This document shows, piece by piece, positions 51,394 to 60,639 of a stretch of DNA of 64,000 nt. Origin of the DNA: Edaphobacter sp. (lineage in GTDB: Bacteria; Acidobacteriota; Terriglobia; Terriglobales; Acidobacteriaceae); assembly GCA_025462645.1 (NCBI GenBank), contig JAOAPB010000058.1:1-64000 (forward strand), in the 5' to 3' direction. The position numbers and the translations under genes are program-made. Position 1 is the first letter of the stretch. Each line of letters begins with the position of its first letter. The notes under the pieces were generated by a model. That model was given only the letters and a program-made list of their open reading frames with translations. It had not been told where the DNA came from and searched no databases.

Positions 51394-54369
51394 ATGCAAA
51401 GAACTTCTCTCACAACTCGTTTGTTGGTAGTAGCGGGAATGGTATTGGGCGGAATCGGTCCCTCTGGACTGCAAGCGCAGAATCAGAGCGCAGGTATCGT
51501 TGGCATACTCACCGACTCCGGAGGCAGAGTCGTGCCTAACGCCAGAATCACCGTCACCAGTCCGGCGCTGCAGGTGCAAAAACTCATGGCTGCCACCGAC
51601 GAGCAGGGTAGCTATAAGTTCGTGGATCTCCCCGCGCCCGGCGTCTACAATCTCACGTTCGAGGCAACGGGATTTCGCAAGGTGGTCCAGAACGGGATCA
51701 CCCTCACCATTGGGTTCACCGCAAAGATCGACGCCTCCATGACGGTCGGCGCGGTCTCCGAAGTAGTCGAAGTCACCACCTCCGGTCCAGTCGTCGATAC
51801 CGTGTCCACTGCGGGAACCGCGACCCTGCAACAGGAGGAGATCGCACAGGCGCCCAAGGGTCTCGGCTTGCAGGAACTCCTGCCGATGGCCGCCGGCGTC
51901 AGCCTCCAGGGCAAGCCGGACGTCGGCGATAGCAACCTCGCCAATCGCCAACCCGTCGTCACCTATGGCGTCGTCCTCCAGCCTACCCTTCAGGTGGAGG
52001 GGATCAATACCGTGACCGCCAAGGACGCCGACTCGTCGGTCTATCTCGACTCCCTCGCTCTCGCCGAGGTGGAGTTCAAGACCAGCGGTAATAACGCCGA
52101 GGTGGGCTTCCCCGGAGTCGCCCAGGTCGCGGTCATGAAGTCCGGAGGCAACACCTTCCACGGCGACTTCCAGGGCGACTATGAAAATCCTGGCTTCCAG
52201 GGGAACAACATCACCCCTGCACTGGCAGCCCCGCCCAACAATCTCACGGTCGGAAATCCGTTGCAAGGTACCGGCTACTACGACTACGGCGGCGATCTCG
52301 GTGGCCGCATCATCAGGGACAAGCTGTGGTTCTATGGCGGCTATAGCAAACAGGCCGTGACCCAGGGCCAGGTCAACTTCATTGGAGCGCCGGACGCCAA
52401 CGGATGCTGGAACTGCGCCGGTTCCAAACCCGCAGCGATTGTGACCGCCCTTACTGAGTACAACTACAAGGTCTCGTACCAGGTGAAGCCCAGCACCAGA
52501 CTCATCTTCTCGCAACTCCACGGCACCAAGTACCTCTCGGCCAATAGCGCATCTCCATCGGTCCCGTTGCCGTCATCCCAGTACGAACTCCAACCCGGCA
52601 GCGCTTGGCATGGAGAAGTGGTCAGCTCCATCGGCCCACGGTTCCTCATCGACGGTGTCTTCGGCTACGCCGGCTACCACGTTAATTACACGTCGGAGCC
52701 GGCCAGCGTCATCGGCGCGTATGGCTTCACCAACGGCAGCGACTTCGCTGGCTCCCCTAGCCAGGAGGAGCTGAGTAACAAACTCTTCACCGGCCCCTAT
52801 CCCTTCACCCAGAACAAGCCGCAGAATCGCTATGAGATGCGCGTCGTGGCGAGCTTCCTTCCCGCGAAGCCTCATCTTGGCGGCACGCACCAGTTCAGCC
52901 TTGGCACCGTGAACGATTGGGAGTTCGCCGGCACACGCGTTCTTGCCGACAAGCCCAGCGGCAACTATCTGCTGCAATTTCAGAATGGCGCGCCAAACAA
53001 GATCGTCGTTTATAACTACCCGTTCCCGACCTCCATCAACAGTCTCTACAGTCAATCCATCTACCTCACGGATACCTGGTCCATCAAGCGTGTCGCAATC
53101 AATCTTGGGATAAGGGCCGAGCGCTACCGCTCCTTCTATCCATCCCAGGACAAACCGGCCGGCCAATTCGCGGCCCTCTTCCCGGCGCAGACCTTTCCTT
53201 CGCAGGACATTCTTACCTGGCAGGACATCGTGCCCAGAGTAGGTGTTGCATGGGACATCGCAGGCAACGGAAAGACCGTCCTCAAAGCGTCGTTCGGACT
53301 CTTCGGCGACACGATGGGAGATACCTTTGCGGCAACCTTCAATCCGAACGCCCAGCAAAGCAAAACCTTTAACTGGACGGGTCCGTGCGCAGCGACGGCC
53401 CCCCTCGCCCCCGTGGAATATAAGTGCGACGTCACTCCGGCATTTCTAGCCACTCTGCCCAATCTCACCCCCTCGGCCGCGACCGGAGGAACCAGCCAAA
53501 TCCTCAATCCAAATCTCAAGCAGGACAAGACACACGAGTACACCTTCAAGGCAGAGCGTCAGCTGGTCCCCAATGTCGCTCTCAACTTCACCTACGTCCA
53601 TCACAGCATCTTCAACATGTACAACTCGGCCACCAACGCCGGCCTGGTCAATCCGTCAGCTACCTTTGTGGGAAACGGAATCGACGTGGGACACGCATAC
53701 ACCGTTCCCGTTACCTTCACAGACATCTTCAACGGGGCAAGTACCCCGGTCACGGTGTACACCTACGCCAAAGGCTCAGGCGCCATCGCCAACGAAGTCG
53801 TCAACACTCCGTCGAGCAGGCCGGATACCTACGACACGTTTGAGGTTGCCATCAACAAGAGATACTCCAAGCGCTGGAATGGATTCGCATCGTACTGGAT
53901 GACCAAAGACCATCGCTGGCTGCAAGGTACCGCAGGAATCGCCGGTAGTCCCAACGACGATGCCTTTCCGACCGACGATACCTGGAACTGGGAGCTGAGG
54001 GGCAGCGTCGTATACAACTTGCCCAGGCGCTTCCAGATCTCGTCTCTCTATCGCGCACAATCCGGCACAGCAGGACAACGCCTCGCGGCCTTCAACAGCT
54101 CGTCGCTCGTCCAGGGATCGACTACCATACGTATGGGACCCTTCGGGCAATACCGAGGCCCCGTAGTCAGCACCTGGAACATCAAAGCCGCAAAGGTCTT
54201 CGCCATCCATGATCGCTATCACCTCGAGGCAAACTTCCAGGTATTCAACTTGCTGAACAGCAGCGCCGCAGTCGGCACAAACTACCTCACCGGCGCCTCA
54301 ACCTTCGGCGTAGTAACGAACCTCATCTCACCTCGCGTAGCGAGAATCGGAGGCTTGTTCAGCTTCTGA
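51394..54369 (+). CDS. TonB-dependent receptor, Oar-like with carboxypeptidase-regulatory domain
   Basis: ATG 51394 is preceded by AGGAGG and gives 991 residues; ATG 51358 lacks a ribosome site. A signal peptide (LLVVAGMVLGGIGPSGLQAQ) leads to the regulatory-like beta-sandwich (SAGIVGILTDSGGRVVPNAR, YKFVDLPAPGVYNLTFEATG). The plug follows (QEEIAQAPKGLGLQELLPMA) and then the outer-membrane barrel ending in GGLFSF. It probably takes up a large substrate under TonB control. It differs clearly from the receptor at 15896, so these are separate specificities. It follows the PHP-like gene on the same strand. Confidence 0.9.
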   Translation: MQRTSLTTRLLVVAGMVLGGIGPSGLQAQNQSAGIVGILTDSGGRVVPNARITVTSPALQVQKLMAATDEQGSYKFVDLPAPGVYNLTFEATGFRKVVQNGITLTIGFTAKIDASMTVGAVSEVVEVTTSGPVVDTVSTAGTATLQQEEIAQAPKGLGLQELLPMAAGVSLQGKPDVGDSNLANRQPVVTYGVVLQPTLQVEGINTVTAKDADSSVYLDSLALAEVEFKTSGNNAEVGFPGVAQVAVMKSGGNTFHGDFQGDYENPGFQGNNITPALAAPPNNLTVGNPLQGTGYYDYGGDLGGRIIRDKLWFYGGYSKQAVTQGQVNFIGAPDANGCWNCAGSKPAAIVTALTEYNYKVSYQVKPSTRLIFSQLHGTKYLSANSASPSVPLPSSQYELQPGSAWHGEVVSSIGPRFLIDGVFGYAGYHVNYTSEPASVIGAYGFTNGSDFAGSPSQEELSNKLFTGPYPFTQNKPQNRYEMRVVASFLPAKPHLGGTHQFSLGTVNDWEFAGTRVLADKPSGNYLLQFQNGAPNKIVVYNYPFPTSINSLYSQSIYLTDTWSIKRVAINLGIRAERYRSFYPSQDKPAGQFAALFPAQTFPSQDILTWQDIVPRVGVAWDIAGNGKTVLKASFGLFGDTMGDTFAATFNPNAQQSKTFNWTGPCAATAPLAPVEYKCDVTPAFLATLPNLTPSAATGGTSQILNPNLKQDKTHEYTFKAERQLVPNVALNFTYVHHSIFNMYNSATNAGLVNPSATFVGNGIDVGHAYTVPVTFTDIFNGASTPVTVYTYAKGSGAIANEVVNTPSSRPDTYDTFEVAINKRYSKRWNGFASYWMTKDHRWLQGTAGIAGSPNDDAFPTDDTWNWELRGSVVYNLPRRFQISSLYRAQSGTAGQRLAAFNSSSLVQGSTTIRMGPFGQYRGPVVSTWNIKAAKVFAIHDRYHLEANFQVFNLLNSSAAVGTNYLTGASTFGVVTNLISPRVARIGGLFSF

Positions 54370-54532
54370 GCAACGCAGGTCAGTGCACGGTTGAGGGGGG
54401 AGTGCGAAGAACTCGGTCTTCACCTCGAGTCCTAAACGTTCTCTTCTGCGTGAGTGATTCTCGGCCGAGCGCCTTCTGGTCGATAACCCGCAGGCGTCAG
54501 TGAAAGATAATACCCGAGGAGAGCTCGCGAGA

Positions 54533-55846
54533 ATGACAGCCCACGTCAAGCAACGCTTCTTTCAAACGCTCTACTTCCGGGTCATCGTCGGCATTATTCT
54601 GGGCGTCCTCGTTGGCATCCTTGCGCCTCGCTGGGCAGAAAATCTCAGACCCCTGGGCGACGTCTTCATCAAGCTCATCCGCATGATGATTACGCCCATC
54701 ATCTTCTTCAGCGTCGTCATCGGAATCGCAAATATCGGCAGCACCCACAAACTCGGCCGCGTCGGCATCAAGGCATTGGTCTACTTTGAGGTTGTCACCA
54801 CCTTCGCCCTGCTTATCGGCCTGGCGGTTGCATCTGTCTTTCAACCCGGCAAGGGAATGAATGTAAATCCAGCGACGCTGGACATCACGTCCGTGGCCCA
54901 GTATGCCAACGCTGCGAAGCAGCACGGCTTCATCGATTTCCTCCAGAACATGGTCCCGGACAGCTTTGGAAGCGCTTTCGCAAATGGAGAAGTGCTCCAG
55001 GTATTGCTACTTGCCATTCTCTGTGGCTTGGCGCTCATCTCGCTGGATGACGACAACCGCCTCGTCGGCCTGTGCGAATCCATGTCCCGCATGATGTACA
55101 GGATCATCGCCATTCTCATGGAACTCGCTCCGTTCGGAGCCTTCGGAGCCATGGCCTTCACGATTGGAAGATACGGACTCGCCACGTTGCTCGCCCTCGG
55201 CAAGCTCCTCCTGTGCGTCTATCTCACCAGCCTCAGCTTCATCTTCATCGCATTGGGACTTATCTGCTACTCGCAGGGAATCAATCTGTGGAAGTTCCTG
55301 CGATACATTCGCGAGGAGATTCTCATCGCCATCGGAACCTCCTCCTCGGAGACGGTTCTCCCACGCCTCATTATCAAGATGGAACGCCTCGGCTGCTCAA
55401 AATCCGTCGTCGGCCTGGTCATTCCTGCCGGCTACTCCTTCAATCTCGATGGCACCTCGATCTATCTCACCATCGCCGCCCTCTTCATCGCACAGGCGAC
55501 TAACACCCATCTCTCCTTCCGCGAAGAAGCCTTCGTGCTGGTTATCCTCATGCTCAACTCCAAGGGTTCGGCAGCAGTCACTGGCGGCGGCTTCATCACT
55601 CTTGCCGCCACACTCTCAGTCGTCGGCTCGATTCCCGTTGCAGGCATCACCTTGCTCCTCGGCGTCGATCGCTTCATGTCCGAGATGCGTACCGTCACGA
55701 ACCTCATCGGCAACGGAGTGGCGACCATAGTCATCGCCAAGTGGGAGAACGAATTCGACGCCCCCAGGGCCCGGCGCATTCTGAATGATGAACGGAGCAC
55801 CGAAGAAGAGTTGCTCGAGGAAGAAAAGTCCACCGTTTCCATCTAA
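54533..55846 (+). CDS. dctA: dicarboxylate/amino acid:cation symporter (DctA/GltP family)
   Basis: Start at ATG 54533, with GAGGAG upstream; GTG 54500 is the longer option. The 437-residue protein begins with a membrane helix (YFRVIVGIILGVLVGILAPR) and DVFIKLIRMMITPIIFFSVV, the family's TM3 region. The re-entrant hairpin SSSETVLPRLIIKMERLGCS and the ligand/Na-binding segment GYSFNLDGTSIYLTIAALFI follow, then the second hairpin SKGSAAVTGGGFITLAATLS. DctA imports C4-dicarboxylates (succinate, fumarate, malate) with protons or sodium. It lies 163 bases after the receptor and may be its own unit. Confidence 0.9.
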   Translation: MTAHVKQRFFQTLYFRVIVGIILGVLVGILAPRWAENLRPLGDVFIKLIRMMITPIIFFSVVIGIANIGSTHKLGRVGIKALVYFEVVTTFALLIGLAVASVFQPGKGMNVNPATLDITSVAQYANAAKQHGFIDFLQNMVPDSFGSAFANGEVLQVLLLAILCGLALISLDDDNRLVGLCESMSRMMYRIIAILMELAPFGAFGAMAFTIGRYGLATLLALGKLLLCVYLTSLSFIFIALGLICYSQGINLWKFLRYIREEILIAIGTSSSETVLPRLIIKMERLGCSKSVVGLVIPAGYSFNLDGTSIYLTIAALFIAQATNTHLSFREEAFVLVILMLNSKGSAAVTGGGFITLAATLSVVGSIPVAGITLLLGVDRFMSEMRTVTNLIGNGVATIVIAKWENEFDAPRARRILNDERSTEEELLEEEKSTVSI

Positions 55847-55933
55847 ATCCCGCACTCGACGTGCGAGCCATTACCCCCGTGTGCCACCAATCCGGTACTG
55901 TTATTTAAGATAAGAGCTTCGAAAGGTGACTCG

Positions 55934-56299
55934 ATGACAAAGCGATTCTGGAGCTGCGCCCTCATGACGTTTCTCAGTGCTGGCGTAAGCTTTGGCTTTT
56001 CCCTTGCAGGTCTACTCGGCCCTGGCAGCGACGACAGCTTCGCCCGGTATGCGGCTTCGCGAAGCGTCGCCTTGTTGCTGACGGTACTGATCGCGATCGG
56101 CATTCGTTCCCGTACGGCGATCGCGTTTCTCGGAATAGCCATGACGGTGGTGCAAACGTTTGACGGCATCATCGGCGCGCTTGCGCACGATCCGGCGAAG
56201 ACCTACGGACCGTTTGCCTTTGCTATCCTCAACGCACTCGCGGTGGGCTGGCTTCTGCGACAGCGGGCAAGTCATCCGGACGAGCCCGTGAAAAGCTAG
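55934..56299 (+). CDS. small membrane protein of unknown family
   Basis: 121 residues with four hydrophobic helices (CALMTFLSAGVSFGFSLAGL, VALLLTVLIAIGI, TAIAFLGIAMTVVQTFDGII, FAFAILNALAVGWLLRQ) and short charged ends. It has the general look of small DoxX/DUF4267-like integral proteins, but no motif settles this. An AAAGGTGA lies ahead of the ATG. It follows DctA by 87 bases in the same direction and precedes convergent genes. Confidence 0.65.
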   Translation: MTKRFWSCALMTFLSAGVSFGFSLAGLLGPGSDDSFARYAASRSVALLLTVLIAIGIRSRTAIAFLGIAMTVVQTFDGIIGALAHDPAKTYGPFAFAILNALAVGWLLRQRASHPDEPVKS

Positions 56300-56423
56300 C
56301 AACTGCTCGACCTCGCCAGGTCGATTCGAGGAGCCTCTGAATCGACTTTGCCAGTCAGTAAAGCTTCTGAAGAGACCATAACCCCCCCAAGTCCCGACTA
56401 TGCCGGCCCCTAAAGATTCGATG

Positions 56424-57050
56424 TCAATTGCTTAAGCCTAAAATCTTTCCGATGGATGCACGATCTTCAACGGTCTTGATCAAGCAATGGGCTACATCCG
56501 CACGCGAGATGTTGAAGCCGAAATAAGGTAGATGGCCTCGCCGGACGCGATATTTTCCGGTGAGTGACTTGTCGGTAAGCTGGGGAGGGCGCACGATGGT
56601 CCAATCGAGGCCACTTTCCATAAAGGTCCGTTCCATTCCGGACGCATCGATGACTACGCCAGGAAAAAACAGGCGACCGAAGATATAGGTTGGCGGCACG
56701 ATGGAATCCTTGAACAGGAATGCCGTTGACACAATCACAGCGCGGCGAACGCCGACATGGTGCATGGCAGTTGTCAGGGCAGTGGCGAAGTCCCGCAGAA
56801 GGTTTGCATCGATTTTCGCAATGGGCACGCGGGGGCCGAGTCCCGACAGGATCGCATCGTGGCCGCTGATGGCTTTTGCAAGTTCGGCACTATTCAACAG
56901 ATCGCCTTGCTTGATCGTGATGCGATTGCCAAATGGTTTCAGCCGCTCGGGCGAGCGAACGAATGCCGTGACGGAATGGCCGTGATCGATGGCCTGGCGA
57001 ACGATCTCGAGACCGGTGCCTCCCGTTGCACCGAGTACGACGAATTTCAT
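56424..57050 (-). CDS. NAD(P)-binding atypical SDR (NmrA-like)
   Basis: A 208-residue protein with the glycine-rich dinucleotide loop VVLGATGGTGLEIVRQA (GxxGxxG at about 8-14). TAFVRSPERL is the NADP-favouring region, and VVSTAF-like VIVSTAFLF marks the fourth strand. ERTFMESGLDWTIVRPPQLT is the usual NmrA/SDR5 segment. There is no YxxxK catalytic pair, so it may bind rather than turn over nucleotide, or use flavin/biliverdin-type substrates as in BVR-B. It is leftward and convergent with the small membrane protein. Confidence 0.82.
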   Translation of the reverse strand: MKFVVLGATGGTGLEIVRQAIDHGHSVTAFVRSPERLKPFGNRITIKQGDLLNSAELAKAISGHDAILSGLGPRVPIAKIDANLLRDFATALTTAMHHVGVRRAVIVSTAFLFKDSIVPPTYIFGRLFFPGVVIDASGMERTFMESGLDWTIVRPPQLTDKSLTGKYRVRRGHLPYFGFNISRADVAHCLIKTVEDRASIGKILGLSN

Positions 57051-57148
57051 GGTTTGCTTCCCCTCATAGCCGGTGAAACGATCGGTTGATGCCCATTGGC
57101 ATAGGTTGCGTCGCGCCGAGAGATTGCATCGCCCGGCCAGCTACCGGT

Positions 57149-57634
57149 TTATGGTTTGGCCGTGATCGGTCGAGGGGAGGTCCACTCGCGCACTTCGACG
57201 GTTACGCCATAGTGCAGACCCGGATGAATTCCTGCGATGTGTACGGCCTGCTCCCGGGTTGGGGAGTCGAAGAAGACGATGGTCGAGAGCGTGGGATCGC
57301 TTGAGCCATTCCCGGGGATGACCTCGTCTCCCTTTGAGGAGAAGGTCACCGCCGTCTCTCCCAGAGAGCGCGGATCGAGGGTGATTCCCATGTTCATGAC
57401 CTGTTCGACCCAGGCAGCGATCTCAACTCCACGCTGCTTCTGTTCATCGGCAGTGAGGGTGCGTGAGGTGTGGAAGAGCAGGGCGTAGTGCTTCATGGGT
57501 TTCTCCTCTGGGCGGATGGCTTGGGAACGGAGCGGCTGGGCAAGAACCGCGAGGCAGAGGAGCAGCGCGAGCGAGAGGTGACTTCCCGCGTTGGGGTGCG
57601 TGGAGATGCGGGCACTGCGAAGGAGAGGTCTCAT
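57149..57634 (-). CDS. YCII-like domain protein, probably exported
   Basis: From ATG 57634 (AGGGAC ahead) the frame encodes a signal peptide (LSLALLLCLAVLAQPLRSQA) followed by a YCII-type ferredoxin-like domain: KHYALLFHTSRTLTADEQKQ, VEIAAWVEQVMNMGITLDPR, ETAVTFSS, FFDSPTREQAVHIAGIHPGL and VTVEVREW. An internal ATG at 57496 has a stronger ribosome site (AGAGGAG) and would give a 115-residue cytoplasmic version, so two start points may be used. The family is small and mostly uncharacterised. It lies 32 bases after the stop of the AraC-type regulator gene, suggesting one transcript. Confidence 0.7.
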   Translation of the reverse strand: MRPLLRSARISTHPNAGSHLSLALLLCLAVLAQPLRSQAIRPEEKPMKHYALLFHTSRTLTADEQKQRGVEIAAWVEQVMNMGITLDPRSLGETAVTFSSKGDEVIPGNGSSDPTLSTIVFFDSPTREQAVHIAGIHPGLHYGVTVEVREWTSPRPITAKP

Positions 57635-57665
57635 GTCCCTGAAGGTAGCGAATTCAGGGCGGATG

Positions 57666-58460
57666 CTACTTGTAAAAAGTCGGCAGATTGTGAGGGGAGG
57701 CAGTGCGAAGAAACTCCTCCGGGGAGGTGCCGGTGAAGAGGCGGAAGTCGCGCACCATGTGCGGTTGATCGCAGTAGCCGGCTTCAAAGGCGATCTCCGT
57801 GAGAGTCTTTCCGGTATCCCACAACTGGCAGACATGCTGCAAACGGGCCAGACGGCTGAGTTTCTTGGGCGTAGCGCCGACTGCGGCACGGAAGTGTCTT
57901 TCGAGCGCGCTCTGACTCATGGCAGTGTGGCGCGCAACCGCCGCGATGGAAGACCGGCCGTGGGAGTTGCGGATCATCTGTGCGGCCGCCTCAATCTGCG
58001 GGGAAATTGCGTCCTGTGCGCGAATTCGATCGGTGAGAAAGCGCTCCACGGGCGGGATCTGCCGGCTTATCTCGCGAGTGTCGGCGAGGGCGCTCTGGAT
58101 ACGGTCAATCTGCTGCTGGGGCAGGAGGTCGTGGAGCGGTACGGTCCGGTTGTAGAGAAGATCCACGCGGTCATGCAGGATGGCCGGGGCCCCAACCTCA
58201 GTGAACCGAACGATAATCAGCGAGGAGCCGGGCGCATGCTCGACCATGCGGGTTCGTTTCTGCAGACCGGAGACGATGGTGTCAGGAAGATTCTGGTTGT
58301 GCAGGGATGCCGCGCCGGACTGCCGTAGGACAAGGGTAAGGGTGGTCTCCGGCAGTAAGACCTGTACTCGGGAGTGTTCTGAGCGGACCCAGAGAATCTC
58401 GCGCACGTAGCGGCGAAGCGTACCTGCCGGCCGGTGGACGAACTGAAGGACGTCGCTCAT
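57666..58460 (-). CDS. AraC family transcriptional regulator
   Basis: 264 residues from ATG 58460 (ATG 58487 alternative). The N-terminal ligand domain (FVHRPAGTLRRYVREILWVR, VQVLLPETTLTLVLRQSG) resembles DUF6597-type AraC sensors. The C-terminal double helix-turn-helix has GRSSIAAVARHTAMSQSALE, RHFRAAVGATPKKLSRLARL and DTGKTLTEIAFEAGYCDQPH, ending with FTGTSPEEFLR. These are the usual AraC recognition helices. It probably regulates the adjacent YCII-like gene encoded downstream on the same strand. Confidence 0.87.
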   Translation of the reverse strand: MSDVLQFVHRPAGTLRRYVREILWVRSEHSRVQVLLPETTLTLVLRQSGAASLHNQNLPDTIVSGLQKRTRMVEHAPGSSLIIVRFTEVGAPAILHDRVDLLYNRTVPLHDLLPQQQIDRIQSALADTREISRQIPPVERFLTDRIRAQDAISPQIEAAAQMIRNSHGRSSIAAVARHTAMSQSALERHFRAAVGATPKKLSRLARLQHVCQLWDTGKTLTEIAFEAGYCDQPHMVRDFRLFTGTSPEEFLRTASPHNLPTFYK

Positions 58461-58667
58461 TATCACTTTGGATGTGCGGCTTCGCAAGAAGACTCGTCGA
58501 CTGATCGGAACCCTCCGAATGGTCGGCTATCCTTCCCTAACGGGTGTGCCTTACTCAGCGTTGCGGTTCGATACCGATGCGGTCCTTGACCGCAAATCGA
58601 GTCTGCTGGTTGCAGCTTTGTTGTGTACAGTCCGGGATAGCCATCGCAGATTCGATCAAGCAGATGT

Positions 58668-59102
58668 CTACTTGCCTGCTGGCCGGATCGGCCCACCGCG
58701 TGTCACACGCGGAGCCCGATAACTCAAAGTGGCATGCTGAGGACTAGGGTTCCGTACTTTGGACACACGTCCATTCGCACGCATCCTTTGATCTGCTTCC
58801 GTCCAGGACGGCAGAACAGCTTGCGTCTGATCCCAATGCACAACGGAGGCCTCATCACACCAGTCCAGAAGCCGCGGCATCGCCTCCTTGTGAGAGCCTG
58901 CGGTCATATAGCGCCTCATGCTCTCCTGATTGTCCCAAGCTGTCATGGTCCAGAATGTCCAGCTTCGATCTGTCAGGAGACATCCATTCTGGAAACCGGC
59001 AGCACTCTTGACCTGACGTACAGACCGAAAGGTATACAACACGAAGGATGGTAGGAAGCGGATTGATCGAACTCTTAAGCGCGTGATGCTGATGAACGGC
59101 AT
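58668..59102 (-). CDS. DUF3291/antibiotic-monooxygenase-like small protein
   Basis: ATG 59102 gives 144 residues: MPFISITRLRVRSIRFLPSF, then GFQNGCLLTDRSWTFWTMTA, WDNQESMRRYMTAGSHKEAM and PRLLDWCDEASVVHWDQ. This is the pattern of ferredoxin-like dimeric alpha-beta proteins related to antibiotic biosynthesis monooxygenases and DUF3291, whose WT-W-E/N-M motif lines the cavity. No cofactor motif is visible. The C-terminal 40 residues are less typical. It is leftward, with about 200 bases to the AraC gene that hold nothing recognisable. Confidence 0.65.
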   Translation of the reverse strand: MPFISITRLRVRSIRFLPSFVLYTFRSVRQVKSAAGFQNGCLLTDRSWTFWTMTAWDNQESMRRYMTAGSHKEAMPRLLDWCDEASVVHWDQTQAVLPSWTEADQRMRANGRVSKVRNPSPQHATLSYRAPRVTRGGPIRPAGK

Positions 59103-59292
59103 GCATTCACTCCAGTATTCACTCCAGGAGAGGCTCACCTGACGCGGGTGATGACGACTTCCTCCCATACCTTAACGAATAAGGTACTAGTTTCGAGGGC
59201 GGCTCTTTGGATCACCAGACACACCGTTGCATCGGTTTTCCACAATCAAAGCTTGACAGCCCTGATAGTATTTAAATAGGAAGAAAAACCAC

Positions 59293-59316
59293 AAAGCCCG
59301 GCTCATGCCGGGCTTT
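59293..59316. terminator. bidirectional-looking hairpin, 10-bp perfect stem
   Basis: AAAGCCCGGC-TCAT-GCCGGGCTTT: a 10-bp stem with a tetraloop. The outer A/T triplets could act as a short U-run for either direction. It lies between the leftward DUF3291-like gene and the rightward cysteine-rich gene. Confidence 0.55.
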
Positions 59317-59415
59317 CGCATTTAAACGCAGGAGCAGAAGACCTGATCCGGAAGTCCAGACTCAGGTCTTTTCTTTTGAATACTTGCACGTTTTTACCCC
59401 GTGGGGGAGGGAACC

Positions 59416-60639
59416 ATGAAACAGACAATCATCGAGACGAACAAAGAGACACCCAAACGCTACCAGTGCCGCCACATCTTCACCGACGGCCACCGCTGCG
59501 GCAGCGCCTGCCTCCGCAACGAGGAACTCTGCTACTACCACCACACCACCCGGAGGCCAGCCGTCAACCCGCGTCAACGCCGAGGCCGTCGCTCCACCTT
59601 CGACCTCTCCATGCCCGAGGACCGCTCCGCCATCCAGACCTCCATAGGCGAGGTACTGCAGCGCATCGCCTCCAACGACATCGACCCCCGTCGCGCCGGG
59701 CTGCTCCTCTACGGTCTACAGATCGCCAGCCTCAACCTGCCCCGACTACAGCGCGAGGGCGGCCCTGCAACCGAGACCAAAGGAACCGTGGAAGAGATCG
59801 TAAGCGACCCCGAGCTAGGCACTCTCGCTCCCCGCGCGGAGGTCGCCAAACCCGAACGACGCACCAGCGTTATCGGAGCGCTCTTAGAAAAGTTTGCAAG
59901 CGAGGAGAAGTTCGCAAGCCAGGAAAAGTTCGCAAGCGAGACCCAACCCAAGCGCGATGACCCCGCACCAACTCCGAAGCCAGAGACCCCAACAACAATC
60001 CTCCCCACCCTCAATGCCCAGGCAGCAATCAACACTGGGAACAAGCATGAAGAGGAGCAATCAATCGCGCGAACCGCACTCCCTTCCATTTCCCAGGAAC
60101 TGTCATTTCGACCGGAGCAGTGCGGTTTGATCGCACTGCGCAGTGGAGAAACCCGCTTCTCTACCCAAACTGCCTCTCAGCCGCTAATCGCACGAAGGCC
60201 AATCCGCTGCTATCCTCTCCCAATAGATGGCCTCTGCGACCAAACCCACCCGCTCCGCCGCCTCCGTAGCCGGAGCCACCACCGCCCTGGTCCTCCTCAC
60301 CGCTCTCAACTTCGTCAACTACATCGATCGCTACATCCTCCCCGGTGTTCAGGAGCAGGTCAAAGGCGAGTTCCGCATCACAGACCAGCAGATCGGCTCT
60401 CTCACCCTCTGGTTCATGCTCGCCTACATGTTCACCTCGCCCATCACCGGCTGGCTGGGCGACCGCTTCCCCCGCAAGCCAATGATCGTCATCGCCGCCC
60501 TCTTCTGGAGCGGGATCAACTTCCTCACCGCCACGGTCCACTCCTACGACTCGCTCAACATCCGCCACGCCGCCCTTGGAGTCGGCGAAGCCAGCTTCGG
60601 CATCTTCGCTCCCGCGCTCCTCTCCGACTTTTACCCTGA
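59416..60639 (+). CDS. cysteine/histidine-rich protein of unknown function; open frame overruns the next gene
   Basis: The believable part starts at ATG 59416. It reads RYQCRHIFTDGHRCGSACLR and ELCYYHHTTRRP, with four cysteines and paired histidines, a probable zinc-binding module. Then come a basic linker and LQRIASNDIDPRRAGLLLYG. Near residue 160 lie three tandem copies of KFASEE (59890-59940, an 18-bp unit). After about 60100 the frame enters a REP-like repeat and then runs 413 bases into the MFS gene, where it is arginine/histidine-rich and clearly an out-of-frame shadow. The original C-terminus therefore probably lay near 60100-60200. I do not know the family's function; it may bind DNA or RNA. 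Confidence 0.5.
   Translation: MKQTIIETNKETPKRYQCRHIFTDGHRCGSACLRNEELCYYHHTTRRPAVNPRQRRGRRSTFDLSMPEDRSAIQTSIGEVLQRIASNDIDPRRAGLLLYGLQIASLNLPRLQREGGPATETKGTVEEIVSDPELGTLAPRAEVAKPERRTSVIGALLEKFASEEKFASQEKFASETQPKRDDPAPTPKPETPTTILPTLNAQAAINTGNKHEEEQSIARTALPSISQELSFRPEQCGLIALRSGETRFSTQTASQPLIARRPIRCYPLPIDGLCDQTHPLRRLRSRSHHRPGPPHRSQLRQLHRSLHPPRCSGAGQRRVPHHRPADRLSHPLVHARLHVHLAHHRLAGRPLPPQANDRHRRPLLERDQLPHRHGPLLRLAQHPPRRPWSRRSQLRHLRSRAPLRLLP
59890..59940 (+). repeat. 18-bp tandem repeat encoding KFASxE
   Basis: Almost three copies of AAGTTYGCAAGCSAGGAR at 59890, 59908 and 59926 inside the cysteine-rich gene, kept in frame. Confidence 0.7.
60100..60165. repeat. REP-like hairpin element
   Basis: TGTCATTTCGACCGGAG leads into a perfect 8-bp hairpin GCAGTGCG-GTTTGAT-CGCACTGC (60117-60139) and then GTGGAGAAACCCGCTTCT. 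A TGTCATTTCGACC...GGAGAAA layout recurs as interspersed extragenic repeats in several bacterial groups. Here it overlaps the 3' part of the cysteine-rich frame. Confidence 0.5.

Noticed and set aside
51337-52521. 394-codon minus-strand open frame
   Set aside because: Shadow of the Oar-type receptor on the plus strand; no ribosome site or recognisable sequence.
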